Notes: generated by a model not told the origin, from the letters alone. 64,000 nt of DNA from Chitinophagaceae bacterium (GCA_016713085.1 JADJPV010000001.1:62001-126000); one strand, 5' to 3'; positions 1 to 9,532 are shown, counted from the first letter of the stretch. Numbers and translations: made by a program.

Positions 1-44
1 GGCTCAGTATAAACTCAACTCAGGGTGACAGTAACGCATAAAAA

Positions 45-73
45 AACTGCAGGCTGATGAACAGCCTGCAGTT
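45..73 (-). terminator. Rho-independent terminator
   Basis: A perfect 12-bp stem (AACTGCAGGCTG paired with CAGCCTGCAGTT) closes a 5-base loop. Read on the minus strand it is followed by a T run (positions 40-44 and beyond). It lies just downstream of the stop of the secreted protein gene at 97. An identical stem recurs at 1329-1357. Confidence 0.85.
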
Positions 74-96
74 GATAAATTGTAAGAAAGCAACTA

Positions 97-1167
97 TTAT
101 TGAACGATGATCCGTTCGCTGTGTGTGCCTTTATCAGTGATAAACTGAAAATAATAAACACCGGGAGTTAAGGATGCAGGGAGCTGCACCGTTACACTTC
201 CATTGACACGGATATTATTTTTCTGCACCAGGGTTGTTCCAAATGCATTGATCAGTTTCCAGCTTTCAAGTGTTGCATTATGTGTACTGATTTGTACTGA
301 ACCTGCTTTTTGTACAGGGTTCGGGTAAACCACAACGCTTACTCCTTTACCACCCTGTTTCACAAGAGCGATATTGCTGTAAGTAATTTTCCCTTCCTTA
401 TCGGTCATTTTTAACCGGTAGTAAGTGGTGCCATTTTTTACCGACTGATCAGTGTAATTGAAACTTGTACTATGCATATTACCACGCTGTATATTGATGG
501 AGTAAAAACTTCTTCCATCTGTACTGCGCTGCAGATTATACTCTGCATCTTCTTCTGCTTCTGCTATACTCCACTTCAATTCTGCATTTTCGTTTTTCAG
601 TTGTGAACTGAAGGATATTAATTTGATGGGCAATAACACTCCTGAATACAATTGTACTTCCGCAATCTGCATGGAGTTTGAATTCAGGGCGTCGCACACA
701 GTTGAAAAAGATACCCTGTACCAGGAATAAGCGGTGGCATTACTGAAGGTATAACTGTGCGTGTAACCCCTTGCCGCAACACATGGCAGTGAACCTGAAG
801 TAATAGTTGTCCATGAACTCCCATCATTTGAACCTTCCAATGTATAATCTCTCGGGTCACGGTTGGCAGCATCGTTTCCAGTTGTTAAATCAATGCGGTT
901 GGTAACAACCGCTGCCACATTTGTATTGACAGTAAAACCAGTATTTACCTGGTTAAAGTCAAGAAATTTTGTTGCATAACTTCCGTCAATTACATTATCA
1001 ACAATGTCGCCCCCGCTGTTACATCCATTTAAACAGGTGATTGTCATACCGGGTGAAAAAATGGGAGTCTGTGCATTTGCCAGTGAAGTGATCCAGGTGG
1101 TACAAATCAAAAACAGAGTGAGGGATTTTGTTTGAGAAATACATTTAAATAGTAGCCTTTTACTCAT
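97..1167 (-). CDS. T9SS cargo protein with F5/8 type C (discoidin-like) domain
   Basis: Predicted secreted 356-residue protein. An N-terminal signal peptide ends near residue 33 (hydrophobic LTLFLICTTW core, then ANA-Q). Residues about 40-175 look like a galactose-binding/discoidin fold, with phrases such as YTLEGSNDGSSWTTI, WYRVSF and IAEVQLY. Next comes a fibronectin-III-like stretch starting LPIKLISFSS. The last 75 residues (VVVYPNPVQKAGSVQIS through GVYYFQF to the end) form a type A Por secretion sorting domain, which sends the protein through the type IX system to the cell surface. Ligand unknown; carbohydrate binding is inferred from the fold only. It has its own terminator downstream and another copy of that terminator upstream, so it is probably monocistronic. 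Confidence 0.8.
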   Translation of the reverse strand: MSKRLLFKCISQTKSLTLFLICTTWITSLANAQTPIFSPGMTITCLNGCNSGGDIVDNVIDGSYATKFLDFNQVNTGFTVNTNVAAVVTNRIDLTTGNDAANRDPRDYTLEGSNDGSSWTTITSGSLPCVAARGYTHSYTFSNATAYSWYRVSFSTVCDALNSNSMQIAEVQLYSGVLLPIKLISFSSQLKNENAELKWSIAEAEEDAEYNLQRSTDGRSFYSINIQRGNMHSTSFNYTDQSVKNGTTYYRLKMTDKEGKITYSNIALVKQGGKGVSVVVYPNPVQKAGSVQISTHNATLESWKLINAFGTTLVQKNNIRVNGSVTVQLPASLTPGVYYFQFITDKGTHSERIIVQ

Positions 1168-1328
1168 AATATTTTTTTTTAGGGTTATTGATATGCCGTA
1201 AAAATACTGAAAAAAATATCGAAAAAAATATTCCGTTTATTTATATATGGCGTAGCTGTATTGCGACGCCCTTACTGATAGAGTGTTTAGCTTTTCAGAT
1301 CAATAAATTATAATTTTTCAACAAAAAA

Positions 1329-1357
1329 AACTGCAGGCTGATTAACAGCCTGCAGTT
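1329..1357 (-). terminator. Rho-independent terminator, twin of the one at 45
   Basis: The same 12-bp stem as at 45-73 with loop ATTAA instead of ATGAA, and an A8 run on the plus strand giving the minus-strand U tract. It terminates the LamG protein gene that ends at 1399. Confidence 0.85.
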
Positions 1358-1398
1358 TCTATTTTCATGAATCAGTTTTACTAAAGAACCAATTGAAT

Positions 1399-3301
1399 TT
1401 ATTGTATAATGATACTTGCAGTTAAATCATTGAACTTAACCATGTACACGCCTTTTGCAAGATGAGAAATATTCATCTGCTGAATGCCTGCACCTAATTG
1501 TTTGTTCAATACCAATTGACCCTGCTGCGTAAACAACTGAACCTGTCCTGCCTGTTCCATTCTGATAGAAAGGATTCCGTTAGAAATCGGGTTAGAATAG
1601 ATCAGTGGTTTTGATACACCTGCAAAACGAACACTTACTGTTTTACTGTAAGCAAAACGTCCGTTTTCATCACGCTGTTTCAAACGGTAGAAATTCAGGG
1701 TTTTGTCAGGTAAACTATGTGTAAACTGATAGTAGTTTGCAGCTGCAGTATTTTTTGCCAGTTCAGTTCCAACTGAACGCCAGTTAATGGCATCAGTACT
1801 GTGTTCAATCACAAAGTCTTTAGCTTCTTCTTCCAGTGATGTAGCCCAGTTCAGCACTACTCTTTCACCCCTGTTTCTTAGCCGCAAAGCTGAGCCAGTT
1901 TACAGGTAATGAAGCAAAGCCTGGATTTTGTGCTACATAGTTTGATGTTGCACCTGTTAATGCAAAAGTGGTTGGCGTTCCCCTGTAATTACCACTCAAA
2001 TCAAACACTAACGGAAGCAGGGTATTTGTACCTCCGGCTACACCCTGGTTAAAGGTATAATACCCAATGAGGCCTGATTGAGAAGAAGCATTCAGTTCTG
2101 TTAACATCGCTCCCTGAATTTGCGGTTGAGTACGTGCAACATTCCATACTCTTACTTCATCCATACTGCCGGGGAAAAAGCCGGCACCCGGAGTCCATAC
2201 TCCCCCGCCAATAGTGAAAAAGAAACCAGATGCTCCATAAGGAGAAGCTGTATTGGCAACTGTAGCCCTTAATACTCCATCAGTATATATGCGCATGTTA
2301 GCACCATCTGCAGTTAAAGCAACGTGGTGCCATGTGTTCAATGGAAAAGTTGAGCCATCGAATGTCCAGTCAATATTATTGCTTCCGGAAGCATTACCCA
2401 GCCATGCTCCGATTGAAGTAGCAGTTGAGAAACCAAATTCAAACGCATCATTTTGTCCGAAAAAACTGGTGCCTGCAGCAGCAGCTGTTGGAAACACCCA
2501 GCCTTCAATTGTAAAGCTTGTTAACCCACTCATATCAAGTGTTGTTGTGACAACATCACTCACACCATCAAAATTGATTGCATTAAAACCAAATACAACC
2601 TGGCTGGCTGCCCATGCTGAACCATTTACAATTGTACCGTCAAGAGCCGGAATATTTGTACCGCTGTTAACCAGTGTGGTTCCGCCATTTTCATTGCATT
2701 TATAATATGCTACTAAACCCGGTGCATTATTAGCAGGTGCTTTAAAAGCAAATTCTTTTATCTGAAAGGCTGTACGTGCTGTATTCCAGATACGTACTTC
2801 TTCTAAATCACCGGTAAAATATTTATTCCCATCACGAAAATCATAACCAATGGCAACATATAACGGATTCATTGTTGCAACAGTACCTGCGCCTGATTGA
2901 TCCAGAACACCATCTATATAAATACGTCCTGATGCATCAGCTTCACGGGTTGCTGCCACATGATGCCAGTTACCATCGTTGATTGATGTAACTGATGTTA
3001 CGTTAAAACCGTTTCCACCCTGGTAAATTAACCAGTTCACCTGTCCGCTTGTTGTAAGCGACAGCATGTACTCTCCTTCGAAACCAGCGCCACCACCTTC
3101 TCTTTGCTGAATAATATATGCATCTGCCGTGCCGGTTGTTTTCACCCAGGCTTCTACTGCAAATGCTCCTGTACCTGTAACGGCTGCAGCTGTTCCGATG
3201 TTAACAGCCTGAGAGGATGTTCCCAGTAAGCCCAATGAATAATTTTGTGATTTTGCCTGCAGTACGAATAACAAAAGCAGGGAGAGTAAACTTTTTTTCA
3301 T
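1399..3301 (-). CDS. Secreted LamG-domain protein with T9SS sorting domain (one frameshift)
   Basis: A signal peptide (MKKSLLSLLLLFVLQAKSQ) is followed by two concanavalin A-like/LamG domains, about residues 30-200 and 240-420. Each carries the hallmark W-x-H-V-A-x-T and YIDGVLDQSG or IYTDGVLRATV phrases and ends in a DEVRVWNVART-like segment. After a fibronectin-like linker, the C-terminal 75 residues are a type A sorting domain. The reading frame breaks at a C4 run (1868-1871). Removing one C joins LSFAAKKQG to ERVVLNWATS without a gap, and the 1903-nt length equals 3n+1. The break is therefore read as a sequencing insertion, giving an intact protein of about 634 residues. Likely a surface protein binding a polysaccharide; the ligand is not known. 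Confidence 0.8.
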
Positions 3302-3450
3302 GGTCTCATAATTTAAGTAAGTAATAATAAGTTCAGATTGGATTCAAATATAAATGAATTTATGTATTAGTTGTAAGCATATTTTCGATTACATTTTACG
3401 AAATCAGGATATCAAGATTTTACGCACATTAGCTGGGAATATCCCTTATT

Positions 3451-5193
3451 TCATTTTAGTTTTTCGTTTATATCCAGATGATGTTGTTTGGCTGTTTGTT
3501 TAGCCATTTCATAGCCTGCATCTGCATGACGTATTACGCCCATTCCGGGGTCATTCCTAAGCACCCTGTTTAATCTTTGTTCTGCATCATCGGTTCCATC
3601 TGCCACAATCACCATTCCTGCATGAATACTGTAACCCATTCCCACTCCACCTCCATGATGTAATGATACCCAACTGGCTCCGCCCGCTGTATTCACCAAT
3701 GCATTTAATATGGGCCAGTCGGCAACTGCATCACTTCCATCGAGCATAGATTCTGTTTCCCTGTTGGGACTTGCAACGGAACCCGTATCTAAATGATCAC
3801 GCCCGATAACAATGGGTGCTTTTACTTTTCCAGTACGAACAAGCTCGTTAAAAGCCTGCCCTGCTTTTTCCCGTTCGCCCTGCCCCAACCAGCAGATGCG
3901 TGCAGGTAATCCCTGGAAAGCAATTTTTTCCTGTGCCATTTTCATCCAGCGGATCATGCCTTTGTTTTCGGGAAACATATTCATGATGAGCTCGTCAGTT
4001 ACTGCAATATCATTTGGGTCTCCGCTTAAAGCTGCCCAGCGAAAGGGACCTTTTCCTTCGCAAAATAATGGACGGATATAGGCCGGAACAAAACCGGGGA
4101 AGGCGAAGCAACGGCCAAGCTTAAAGCCCTGAGCCGATAGCCTTGAGTCGTTAGTAGAAGACTCGCTACTACCGGCTGCCAGCTGCCGGCTTTCGAACTC
4201 CTGCGCTCTTGCCCTGATGTTATTTCCATAGTCGAAAGTGATGGCACCTTTGTCCATCAGTTGAAGCATCAGCTGCACATGGAGATACATACTTTCATAG
4301 CTATGCCGGATATATTCTTCAGGGTTTTCCTGTCGTAATTTATTTGCCTGCTCATTAGTTAATGTATGTGGTATATATCCAATAAGCGGATCATGTGCAC
4401 TTGTTTGATCGGTTAATGTATCGGGAATAATGTCTCTTGAAATCAAATGATCGAGCAGGTGAATAGCATTGCATACCACGCCGATACTTCTTGCCATTCC
4501 TTCTCTCCGGTAATGCACTGCAGCGTTAATGGCTTCATCAATACTTGTATGTTTTTCATCTAGGTATTTTGTTTCGATGCGTTTATCAATCCGCCATTCT
4601 TCCACTTCTGCAATTAATGCAACACCTTCGTTCATGGTGATAGCTAAAGGTTGTGCCCCACCCATTCCTCCAAGACCTGCGGTAACATTCAAGGTTCCTT
4701 TTAATGTTCCATTGAAATGTTTGTCTGCAATTGCACCATAGGTTTCATAAGTTCCCTGCACAATTCCCTGTGAACCGATGTAGATCCATGATCCGGCCGT
4801 CATCTGTCCGTACATCATCAATCCTTTTTTCTCCAGCTCATCAAAATGTTTCCAATTGGCCCAGTTGGGTACGAGTTGCGAATTACTGATGAGAACTCTT
4901 GGCGCATCTTTATGTGTTTTTAAAATGCCGACTGGTTTACCACTCTGAATTAATAATGATTCATCATTCTCTAAAATCTTTAATGCAGCAATGATATTAT
5001 CCAATGCTTCAAAATTTCTTGCTGCTTTTCCACGGCCACCATACACAATCAAATCATCGGGACGTTCTGCTACGTCGGGATTTAAATTATTGAGCAGCAT
5101 ACGCAATGCGGCTTCCTGGATCCATCCTTTGCAGCTGAGTTTGTTTCCTGTGGGAGTTTTATATTTAACGGGATCATATTTTGTCTGAACCAT
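3451..5193 (-). CDS. hutU: Urocanate hydratase (urocanase)
   Basis: Second enzyme of histidine degradation: it converts urocanate to imidazolonepropionate using tightly bound NAD+. The family is recognised from the glycine-rich GLGGMGGAQPLA NAD site (about residue 170-185), the TSAHDPLIGYIP segment, GRDHLDTGSVASP and the HHGGGVGMGYSIHAG region near the C-terminus. The 580 residues exceed the usual 550-560 because a palindromic repeat (4131-4194) inserts about 25 residues in frame near residue 335, just before the conserved FPGFVPAYIRPLF stretch. It lies downstream of hutH on the same strand, but the 184-base gap is filled with dispersed repeats. No hutI or hutG lies in the window. Confidence 0.97.
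   Translation of the reverse strand: MVQTKYDPVKYKTPTGNKLSCKGWIQEAALRMLLNNLNPDVAERPDDLIVYGGRGKAARNFEALDNIIAALKILENDESLLIQSGKPVGILKTHKDAPRVLISNSQLVPNWANWKHFDELEKKGLMMYGQMTAGSWIYIGSQGIVQGTYETYGAIADKHFNGTLKGTLNVTAGLGGMGGAQPLAITMNEGVALIAEVEEWRIDKRIETKYLDEKHTSIDEAINAAVHYRREGMARSIGVVCNAIHLLDHLISRDIIPDTLTDQTSAHDPLIGYIPHTLTNEQANKLRQENPEEYIRHSYESMYLHVQLMLQLMDKGAITFDYGNNIRARAQEFESRQLAAGSSESSTNDSRLSAQGFKLGRCFAFPGFVPAYIRPLFCEGKGPFRWAALSGDPNDIAVTDELIMNMFPENKGMIRWMKMAQEKIAFQGLPARICWLGQGEREKAGQAFNELVRTGKVKAPIVIGRDHLDTGSVASPNRETESMLDGSDAVADWPILNALVNTAGGASWVSLHHGGGVGMGYSIHAGMVIVADGTDDAEQRLNRVLRNDPGMGVIRHADAGYEMAKQTAKQHHLDINEKLK
4131..4194 (-). repeat. Palindromic repeat inserted in frame in hutU
   Basis: On the coding strand the sequence runs from AAAGCCGGCAGCTGGCAGCC to AGGCTATCGGCTC. 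Its two halves are imperfect inverted copies: GCCGGTAGTAGCGAGTC against the reverse complement of GACTCAAGGCTATCGGC matches at 12 of 17 positions. The AAGCCGGYAG core is shared with copies at 5318, 26159 and 39977. It adds about 25 residues (from SRQLAAGSS to RLSAQ) without breaking the frame. Confidence 0.6.
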
Positions 5194-5219
5194 GATTTAT
5201 AAGATTTAAGGATTGTAAG

Positions 5220-5377
5220 AATTTGCCACAAAGGCACTAAGACTGAAAGTTCCCAAAGAAGTCCACGAATTACACGAATGCAGAAATTAAATTATTTGAT
5301 GAAGCCTGCTCTTTCACTAACAACTATCGACTATCCACTACCGGCTTTCTTCTTCGTGTTCCTTTGTATCTTAGTGG
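5220..5377. repeat. Mosaic of dispersed repeats between hutH and hutU
   Basis: The gap holds GCCACAAAGGCACTAAGAC (about 5224), CCACGAATTACACGAATG (5262-5280), a copy of the AAGCCGGTAGTGGATAGTCG unit (minus strand, 5318-5349), and GCCACTAAGATACAAAGGA on the minus strand (5356-5377). The last overlaps the hutH stop codon. I see no clear promoter or terminator here. Confidence 0.5.
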
Positions 5378-6852
5378 CTATACCTGCTGATTTATAAACG
5401 ACACCGCTTTCATCATATCATCATGAAGTACTCTGTCTTTATCTACAAAGCTTACTTCTTTTCGGAAAGCAGCCATTATGTTTTCAATCTTCGCAGAACT
5501 TTTTAACGGTCTTCTGAATTCCATTGCCTGTGCGGCACTTAATAATTCAATTGCCAATACTTTTTCCAGGTTCTTCATTACACGAAATGCTTTTGTTGCT
5601 GCATTGGCGCCCATACTTACATGATCTTCCTGGTTGTTACTCGAAGATATACTGTCAACACTTGCAGGTGTGCAGAGTTGTTTGTTTTCACTCACAATTC
5701 CTGCAGCGGTGTATTGCGGAATCATGAAACCGCTGTTGAGCCCTGCTTCTTTTACAAGGAACATCGGCAATCCTCTTTGTCCACTGATAAGCTGATAGGT
5801 TCTGCGTTCACTGATATTCGCCAGTTCACTCATGGCTATTGCAAAATAATCCAGTGCTATTGCCAATGGCTGACCATGAAAATTTCCACCACTCACTATT
5901 AAATCATCTTCAGGAAATACATTGGGATTATCTGTTACAGAATTAATTTTACATGTTCAATGGCATCTTTGCTCGCACCATGTACCTGTGGTATGCAACG
6001 GAAACTGTAAGGATCCTGTACCTGTTGCTTTTTCTGCTTTCCTATTTCACTGCCAGTTAAGATATTTCTCAATTGCTGAGCAGTATGTATCTGTCCGCTA
6101 TGCGGACGGATGGCATGAATTTTTTCATGCAATGGCTGATCAATACAATCAAACGCATCAAATGAAATGGCAGCAATGAGATCGGCCCATTGTATTAACC
6201 GTTCAGCCTGCACCAAACAATACAATCCATAAGCACTCATGAATTGTGTACCATTGATCAAAGCCAATCCTTCTTTACTTTTTAAATGAATAGCATCCCA
6301 GCCTTTTTCATTTAATACTTTTACTGCATTCTGTTTTGCTCCATTATAATTCACTTCTCCCATCCCAATCAATGGCAAACTCATATGGCTGAGCGGAGCC
6401 AGATCACCACTTGCACCCAGTGAACCCTGCTGGTAAATAACAGGCAATACATTGTTGTTGTGCATATCCATCAACCGTTTCACTGTATCAATCTGCACAG
6501 CACTGTATCCATAGCTGAGTGATTTTATTTTCAGCATCAGCATCAGCTTTACAATTTCCTGTGGTACTTCATCGCCCATACCACAGGCATGACTCATGAG
6601 TAAATTGTTCTGCAATTGTTCCAACTGATCATCGGCAATAATTACATTTTGTAAAAAACCAAACCCGGTATTGATACCATAGAAAGGTGTATCACTTTCT
6701 GCAATTTTTTTATCGAGATAGTTGCGGCAGGTTTCTATTTTTTCATGTGCACGGAAAGTAATGGACACATGCTGCCTGTATTGCAGATAATTCTGCACCT
6801 GGTCAAACCCGAGGGTATGATCATCTAAGGGGAGATAGTTATAGTCGTTCAT
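5378..6852 (-). CDS. hutH: Histidine ammonia-lyase (one frameshift)
   Basis: First enzyme of histidine degradation: it eliminates ammonia from L-histidine to give urocanate. The Ala-Ser-Gly triad that cyclises into the MIO electrophile is present in GSLGASGDLAPLSHM (about residue 145). FYGINTGFG, the QDPYSFRCIPQVHGA segment and SGGNFHGQPLAIALD are further family signatures. I start at the ATG opening MNDYNYLPLDDHTL; upstream codons are not conserved-looking. The frame breaks near 5932-5945, between HVKL and SVTDNPNVFPEDD. The region normally reads roughly TEINSVTDNP, so one or more bases are missing there (length 3n+2). The TAG stop lies within a dispersed repeat. About 491 residues, close to the normal 500. 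Confidence 0.93.
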
Positions 6853-6885
6853 AATGCAATCAATCAGGGCGAAAATAGGGAAAAT

Positions 6886-7040
6886 GGCCCCCAAACACCG
6901 TCTTCCCAAAGGGGGACAGAGACAGTTTAAATATCGCTGCTTAGAAATAAGATGCTGAATAGGAAGAACAGAAGTTTGTGAAAGTAATGAAATACCGCTC
7001 TTTCTCCTTTGGGGAAAGAGATGGAGATAGGGGCCGATTC
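6886..7040. repeat. Two degenerate dispersed-repeat fragments
   Basis: CTTCCCAAAGGGGGACAGAG (about 6902) and CTTTCTCCTTTGGGGAAAGA (about 6999) followed by GATGGAGATAGGGG resemble the C-run/G-run hairpin repeats near 11581, 11760, 41312 and 41460. They fill most of the divergent gap between hutH and the gene at 7056. Confidence 0.4.
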
Positions 7041-7042
7041 TG

Positions 7043-7050
7043 TATTTTTG
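7043..7050 (+). promoter_or_regulatory. Bacteroidota -7 box
   Basis: TATTTTTG matches the TAnnTTTG consensus and ends 5 bases before the ATG at 7056, which implies a leaderless or very short-leader transcript. Confidence 0.5.
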
Positions 7051-7055
7051 GAGCT

Positions 7056-8060
7056 ATGAAACAAGCCATCTTCTTCTTTTTTCTTTCTGTTGCATGCATT
7101 TCGCTTTCTGCACAAACTATCCAGGTGCTCGACAGCAGTCAGAAAGCTTCTTTCCGTGGATTGAGCGTAGTGAATGACAATACAGTTTGGGTGAGTGGGA
7201 GTAACGGAACTGTTGGACTAAGCACCAACGCAGGAAAGAACTGGAAATGGATGACGGTAAAAGGATTCGAAAAAAGAGACTTCCGTGATATTGAAGCCTT
7301 TGATGAAAACACAGCCATCGTTATTGCCATTGCCGAACCAGCACAGATTTTAAAAACAACTGATGCTGGCGAACATTGGAAAGTGGTATTTACAGATACT
7401 GCAAAAGGAATGTTTTTAGATGCGATGGAATTCTGGAATGCGGAAAGTGGTATTGTTATCGGCGATCCCATCAATGGAAAAATATTTGTGGCCCGCACGT
7501 TTGATGGTGGTGAGCATTGGCGTGGATTGCCGGATGCTTATTATCCAACCGCTGAAACCGGTGAAGCTATGTTTGCCAGCAGTGGTACCAATATCAGGAA
7601 GCTGGCGAAGGATGAAGCGTGTTTTATTACCGGCGGAACAAGATCAAGATTATTTATCCGTGATCAAAAAATTGACCTGCCTATTATTCAGGGAAAAGAA
7701 AGTACCGGCGCTAATTCCATTGCTGTTTGGGATAAAAAAACATTTGTAATTGTTGGCGGCGATTTTGCGAATGCCGCATCCACAGAAAAAAACTGTGTGT
7801 TATCAAAGGATGGCGGCAAAACCTTTGTTGCTCCCACTACTCCACCGTTGGGTTACAGAAGCTGTGTTGAATATCTTTCTAAAACAAAACTGGTTACATG
7901 TGGTATTACAGGTGTTGATTTTAGTGTTGATGGCGGCATGAACTGGAAAAACATTTCCTCCCAGGGCTTTCATGTGGTACGCAAAGCAAAAAAAGGAAAA
8001 GCCGTTTTTCTCGCCGGTGGGCGGGGGAAAATTGGCTTGCTCATTCCTCAATTACACTGA
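7056..8060 (+). CDS. Secreted YCF48/BNR-repeat beta-propeller protein
   Basis: A signal peptide (MKQAIFFFFLSVACISLSAQ) precedes about 314 residues with repeated Asp-box motifs: STNAGKNW, TTDAGEHW, TFDGGEHW, SKDGGKTF and SVDGGMNW. These are typical of sialidase-like and YCF48/Hcf136 beta propellers. In Bacteroidota such proteins are often annotated as oxidoreductase or photosystem assembly-like, but no catalytic residues are evident and the role is unknown. The start is set at the ATG giving the signal peptide, 5 bases after a -7 box. Transcribed divergently from hutH. Confidence 0.75.
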   Translation: MKQAIFFFFLSVACISLSAQTIQVLDSSQKASFRGLSVVNDNTVWVSGSNGTVGLSTNAGKNWKWMTVKGFEKRDFRDIEAFDENTAIVIAIAEPAQILKTTDAGEHWKVVFTDTAKGMFLDAMEFWNAESGIVIGDPINGKIFVARTFDGGEHWRGLPDAYYPTAETGEAMFASSGTNIRKLAKDEACFITGGTRSRLFIRDQKIDLPIIQGKESTGANSIAVWDKKTFVIVGGDFANAASTEKNCVLSKDGGKTFVAPTTPPLGYRSCVEYLSKTKLVTCGITGVDFSVDGGMNWKNISSQGFHVVRKAKKGKAVFLAGGRGKIGLLIPQLH

Positions 8061-8178
8061 ATTATCTAATTCACTCACAAGAATAAAAAATCTCTGACAG
8101 CGATCATAGCTGTTTCTGATGACAGGCATCCATTTATCCCGACAGCCCTGTCTAACTTTAGCGTTTCAAAGAAGCTAT

Positions 8179-8592
8179 ATGCACATCAAAATACACGACG
8201 ACATTACTCTCCAGCAGATCAAAGATGTCTTTTCAGCTTATTATCCATTTCTGAAACTTGAATTCTTTTCGAAGCCACACCAGATTTTTGAATCATCCGA
8301 AGAAAAAGCAATGCTCTGCGGATCAAAAAAATTAAAAGAAATCAACCCAACACATACAGACGCTGTGATTAATATACAGCCAACAGAACTTGTATCAGAC
8401 CTGGAGAATGAATTCCAGATACGCTTTGGATTACCTGCACAGGTGTTCCGCAAAGAAAAAGGTGAATGGTCTCAAACAACAGGTATGGATGTATTTTCTT
8501 TAAAAGATGTAAATGATTTCAGCAAAAATGATTCAGATGCTTTTCTTGTAGAAGATTATGACGAAGGATTTGACGAAGAAATAGAGGTATAA
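8179..8592 (+). CDS. Conserved hypothetical protein, acidic C-terminus
   Basis: A 137-residue cytoplasmic-looking protein with no signal peptide or membrane segment. It starts MHIKIHDDITLQQIKDVFSAYYP and ends in a very acidic tail (DAFLVEDYDEGFDEEIEV). The ATG at 8179 is preferred because the upstream in-frame codons overlap a probable promoter (TAACTTTAG at about 8153). I do not recognise the family. It is followed by a bidirectional terminator shared with the convergent DUF4382 gene. Confidence 0.6.
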   Translation: MHIKIHDDITLQQIKDVFSAYYPFLKLEFFSKPHQIFESSEEKAMLCGSKKLKEINPTHTDAVINIQPTELVSDLENEFQIRFGLPAQVFRKEKGEWSQTTGMDVFSLKDVNDFSKNDSDAFLVEDYDEGFDEEIEV

Positions 8593-8636
8593 AAGTTTTG
8601 TCGTTAACGTATGCTTCCAACCGTTGAAAAGTGAAA

Positions 8637-8668
8637 AACCGGGATCTGCTTTTACACAGAGCCCGGTT
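8637..8668. terminator. Bidirectional terminator
   Basis: The stem AACCGGGATCTG/CAGAGCCCGGTT has one mismatch and an 8-base loop. An A run sits on the left and a T run on the right, so it serves both convergent genes (ends at 8592 and 8698). Confidence 0.75.
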
Positions 8669-8697
8669 GGTTTTTCCGGATATTTCATTGGTCCACT

Positions 8698-9489
8698 TTA
8701 CTTTCTCAAAACGATTGTTGGCAGTTTCACTTCCTTATTGCCAACAATAATATTTTTAATAATCGTATCTCTGTATCCATTTGCGGTTGCGTTCACCATC
8801 AGATCAACTGTCCCGGCTTTTATTCCACGGATTTTAAATTTACCATCACGTTCAGGTATAGCGAGTAAAGTTTGATTGCCAAAGGTTACTGAAACAATTG
8901 CTCCTGCTTCACGTGGTGTAACTACACCTTCAATGCGTCCGTCATGGTCATCTGAAAATGTTCTGATCTTAGGCTGCAGTTCAAACTGGTTGTTATTAAT
9001 TTTTATAATTGAACCGCATGCATCAAAATCAAGATTGAGCTTAATATCATTGGGATTGATAACTGAAATATCATCCACATCAATTATTACCTGTGGTTTC
9101 TTTAAGGTAAGCGGATAGGTAACACTGTCAACCATTACTGAATTTCCTGTACCAAGTGTAATGCGTATTTTTTTAATTTCTCCTTTTGTAATGTAGCCTT
9201 GTGCAAACAAAGTATCAACACCATTACGGAAGTTGAGGATGTTATAAATGCCCGGACGGATGATCAGTGAATCCCAGAATTCATGTTGAACTCCCGCACT
9301 GTCTACTTCTACTTTTACTTCCACTTTCAGAATATTAATGTTCACTGCATGGAAGTTGACCGGGTTATCAGTTAAATAAATACTCACTTTTTGCTTATTG
9401 ACATTCTGTGAACTTTCCTTTTTACAGGAGAGAAGTAAAAAAGTAATCAGAACGGTAACTGCCAGCAAAACTTTCACAACTGTTTTCAT
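8698..9489 (-). CDS. DUF4382 lipoprotein
   Basis: Signal peptide with lipobox FLLLSC (Cys about residue 22), so anchored to a membrane as a lipoprotein. Residues about 35-180 match the DUF4382 pattern, beginning VSIYLTDNPVNFHAVNINI with LRFRNG-type and DACGSI elements. Residues 185-255 look like a carboxypeptidase-regulatory/CNA-B type beta sandwich (IEGVVTPREAGAIVSV through GKFKIRGIKAGTVDL). Function unknown. A CAAAAGTA -7 box lies 36 bases upstream. Confidence 0.75.
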   Translation of the reverse strand: MKTVVKVLLAVTVLITFLLLSCKKESSQNVNKQKVSIYLTDNPVNFHAVNINILKVEVKVEVDSAGVQHEFWDSLIIRPGIYNILNFRNGVDTLFAQGYITKGEIKKIRITLGTGNSVMVDSVTYPLTLKKPQVIIDVDDISVINPNDIKLNLDFDACGSIIKINNNQFELQPKIRTFSDDHDGRIEGVVTPREAGAIVSVTFGNQTLLAIPERDGKFKIRGIKAGTVDLMVNATANGYRDTIIKNIIVGNKEVKLPTIVLRK

Positions 9490-9524
9490 GCATTTTAATT
9501 TTTTTCAGGAATTGAATAACAGTT

Positions 9525-9532
9525 CAAAAGTA
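9525..9532 (-). promoter_or_regulatory. -7 box of the DUF4382 gene
   Basis: CAAAAGTA on the plus strand is TACTTTTG on the coding strand, matching TAnnTTTG, 36 bases before the ATG. Confidence 0.5.

Noticed and set aside
2253..2705. Plus-strand open frame of 150 codons inside the LamG gene
   Set aside because: It lies antisense to clear LamG domains, has no promoter or family resemblance, and its composition follows from codon use on the other strand.
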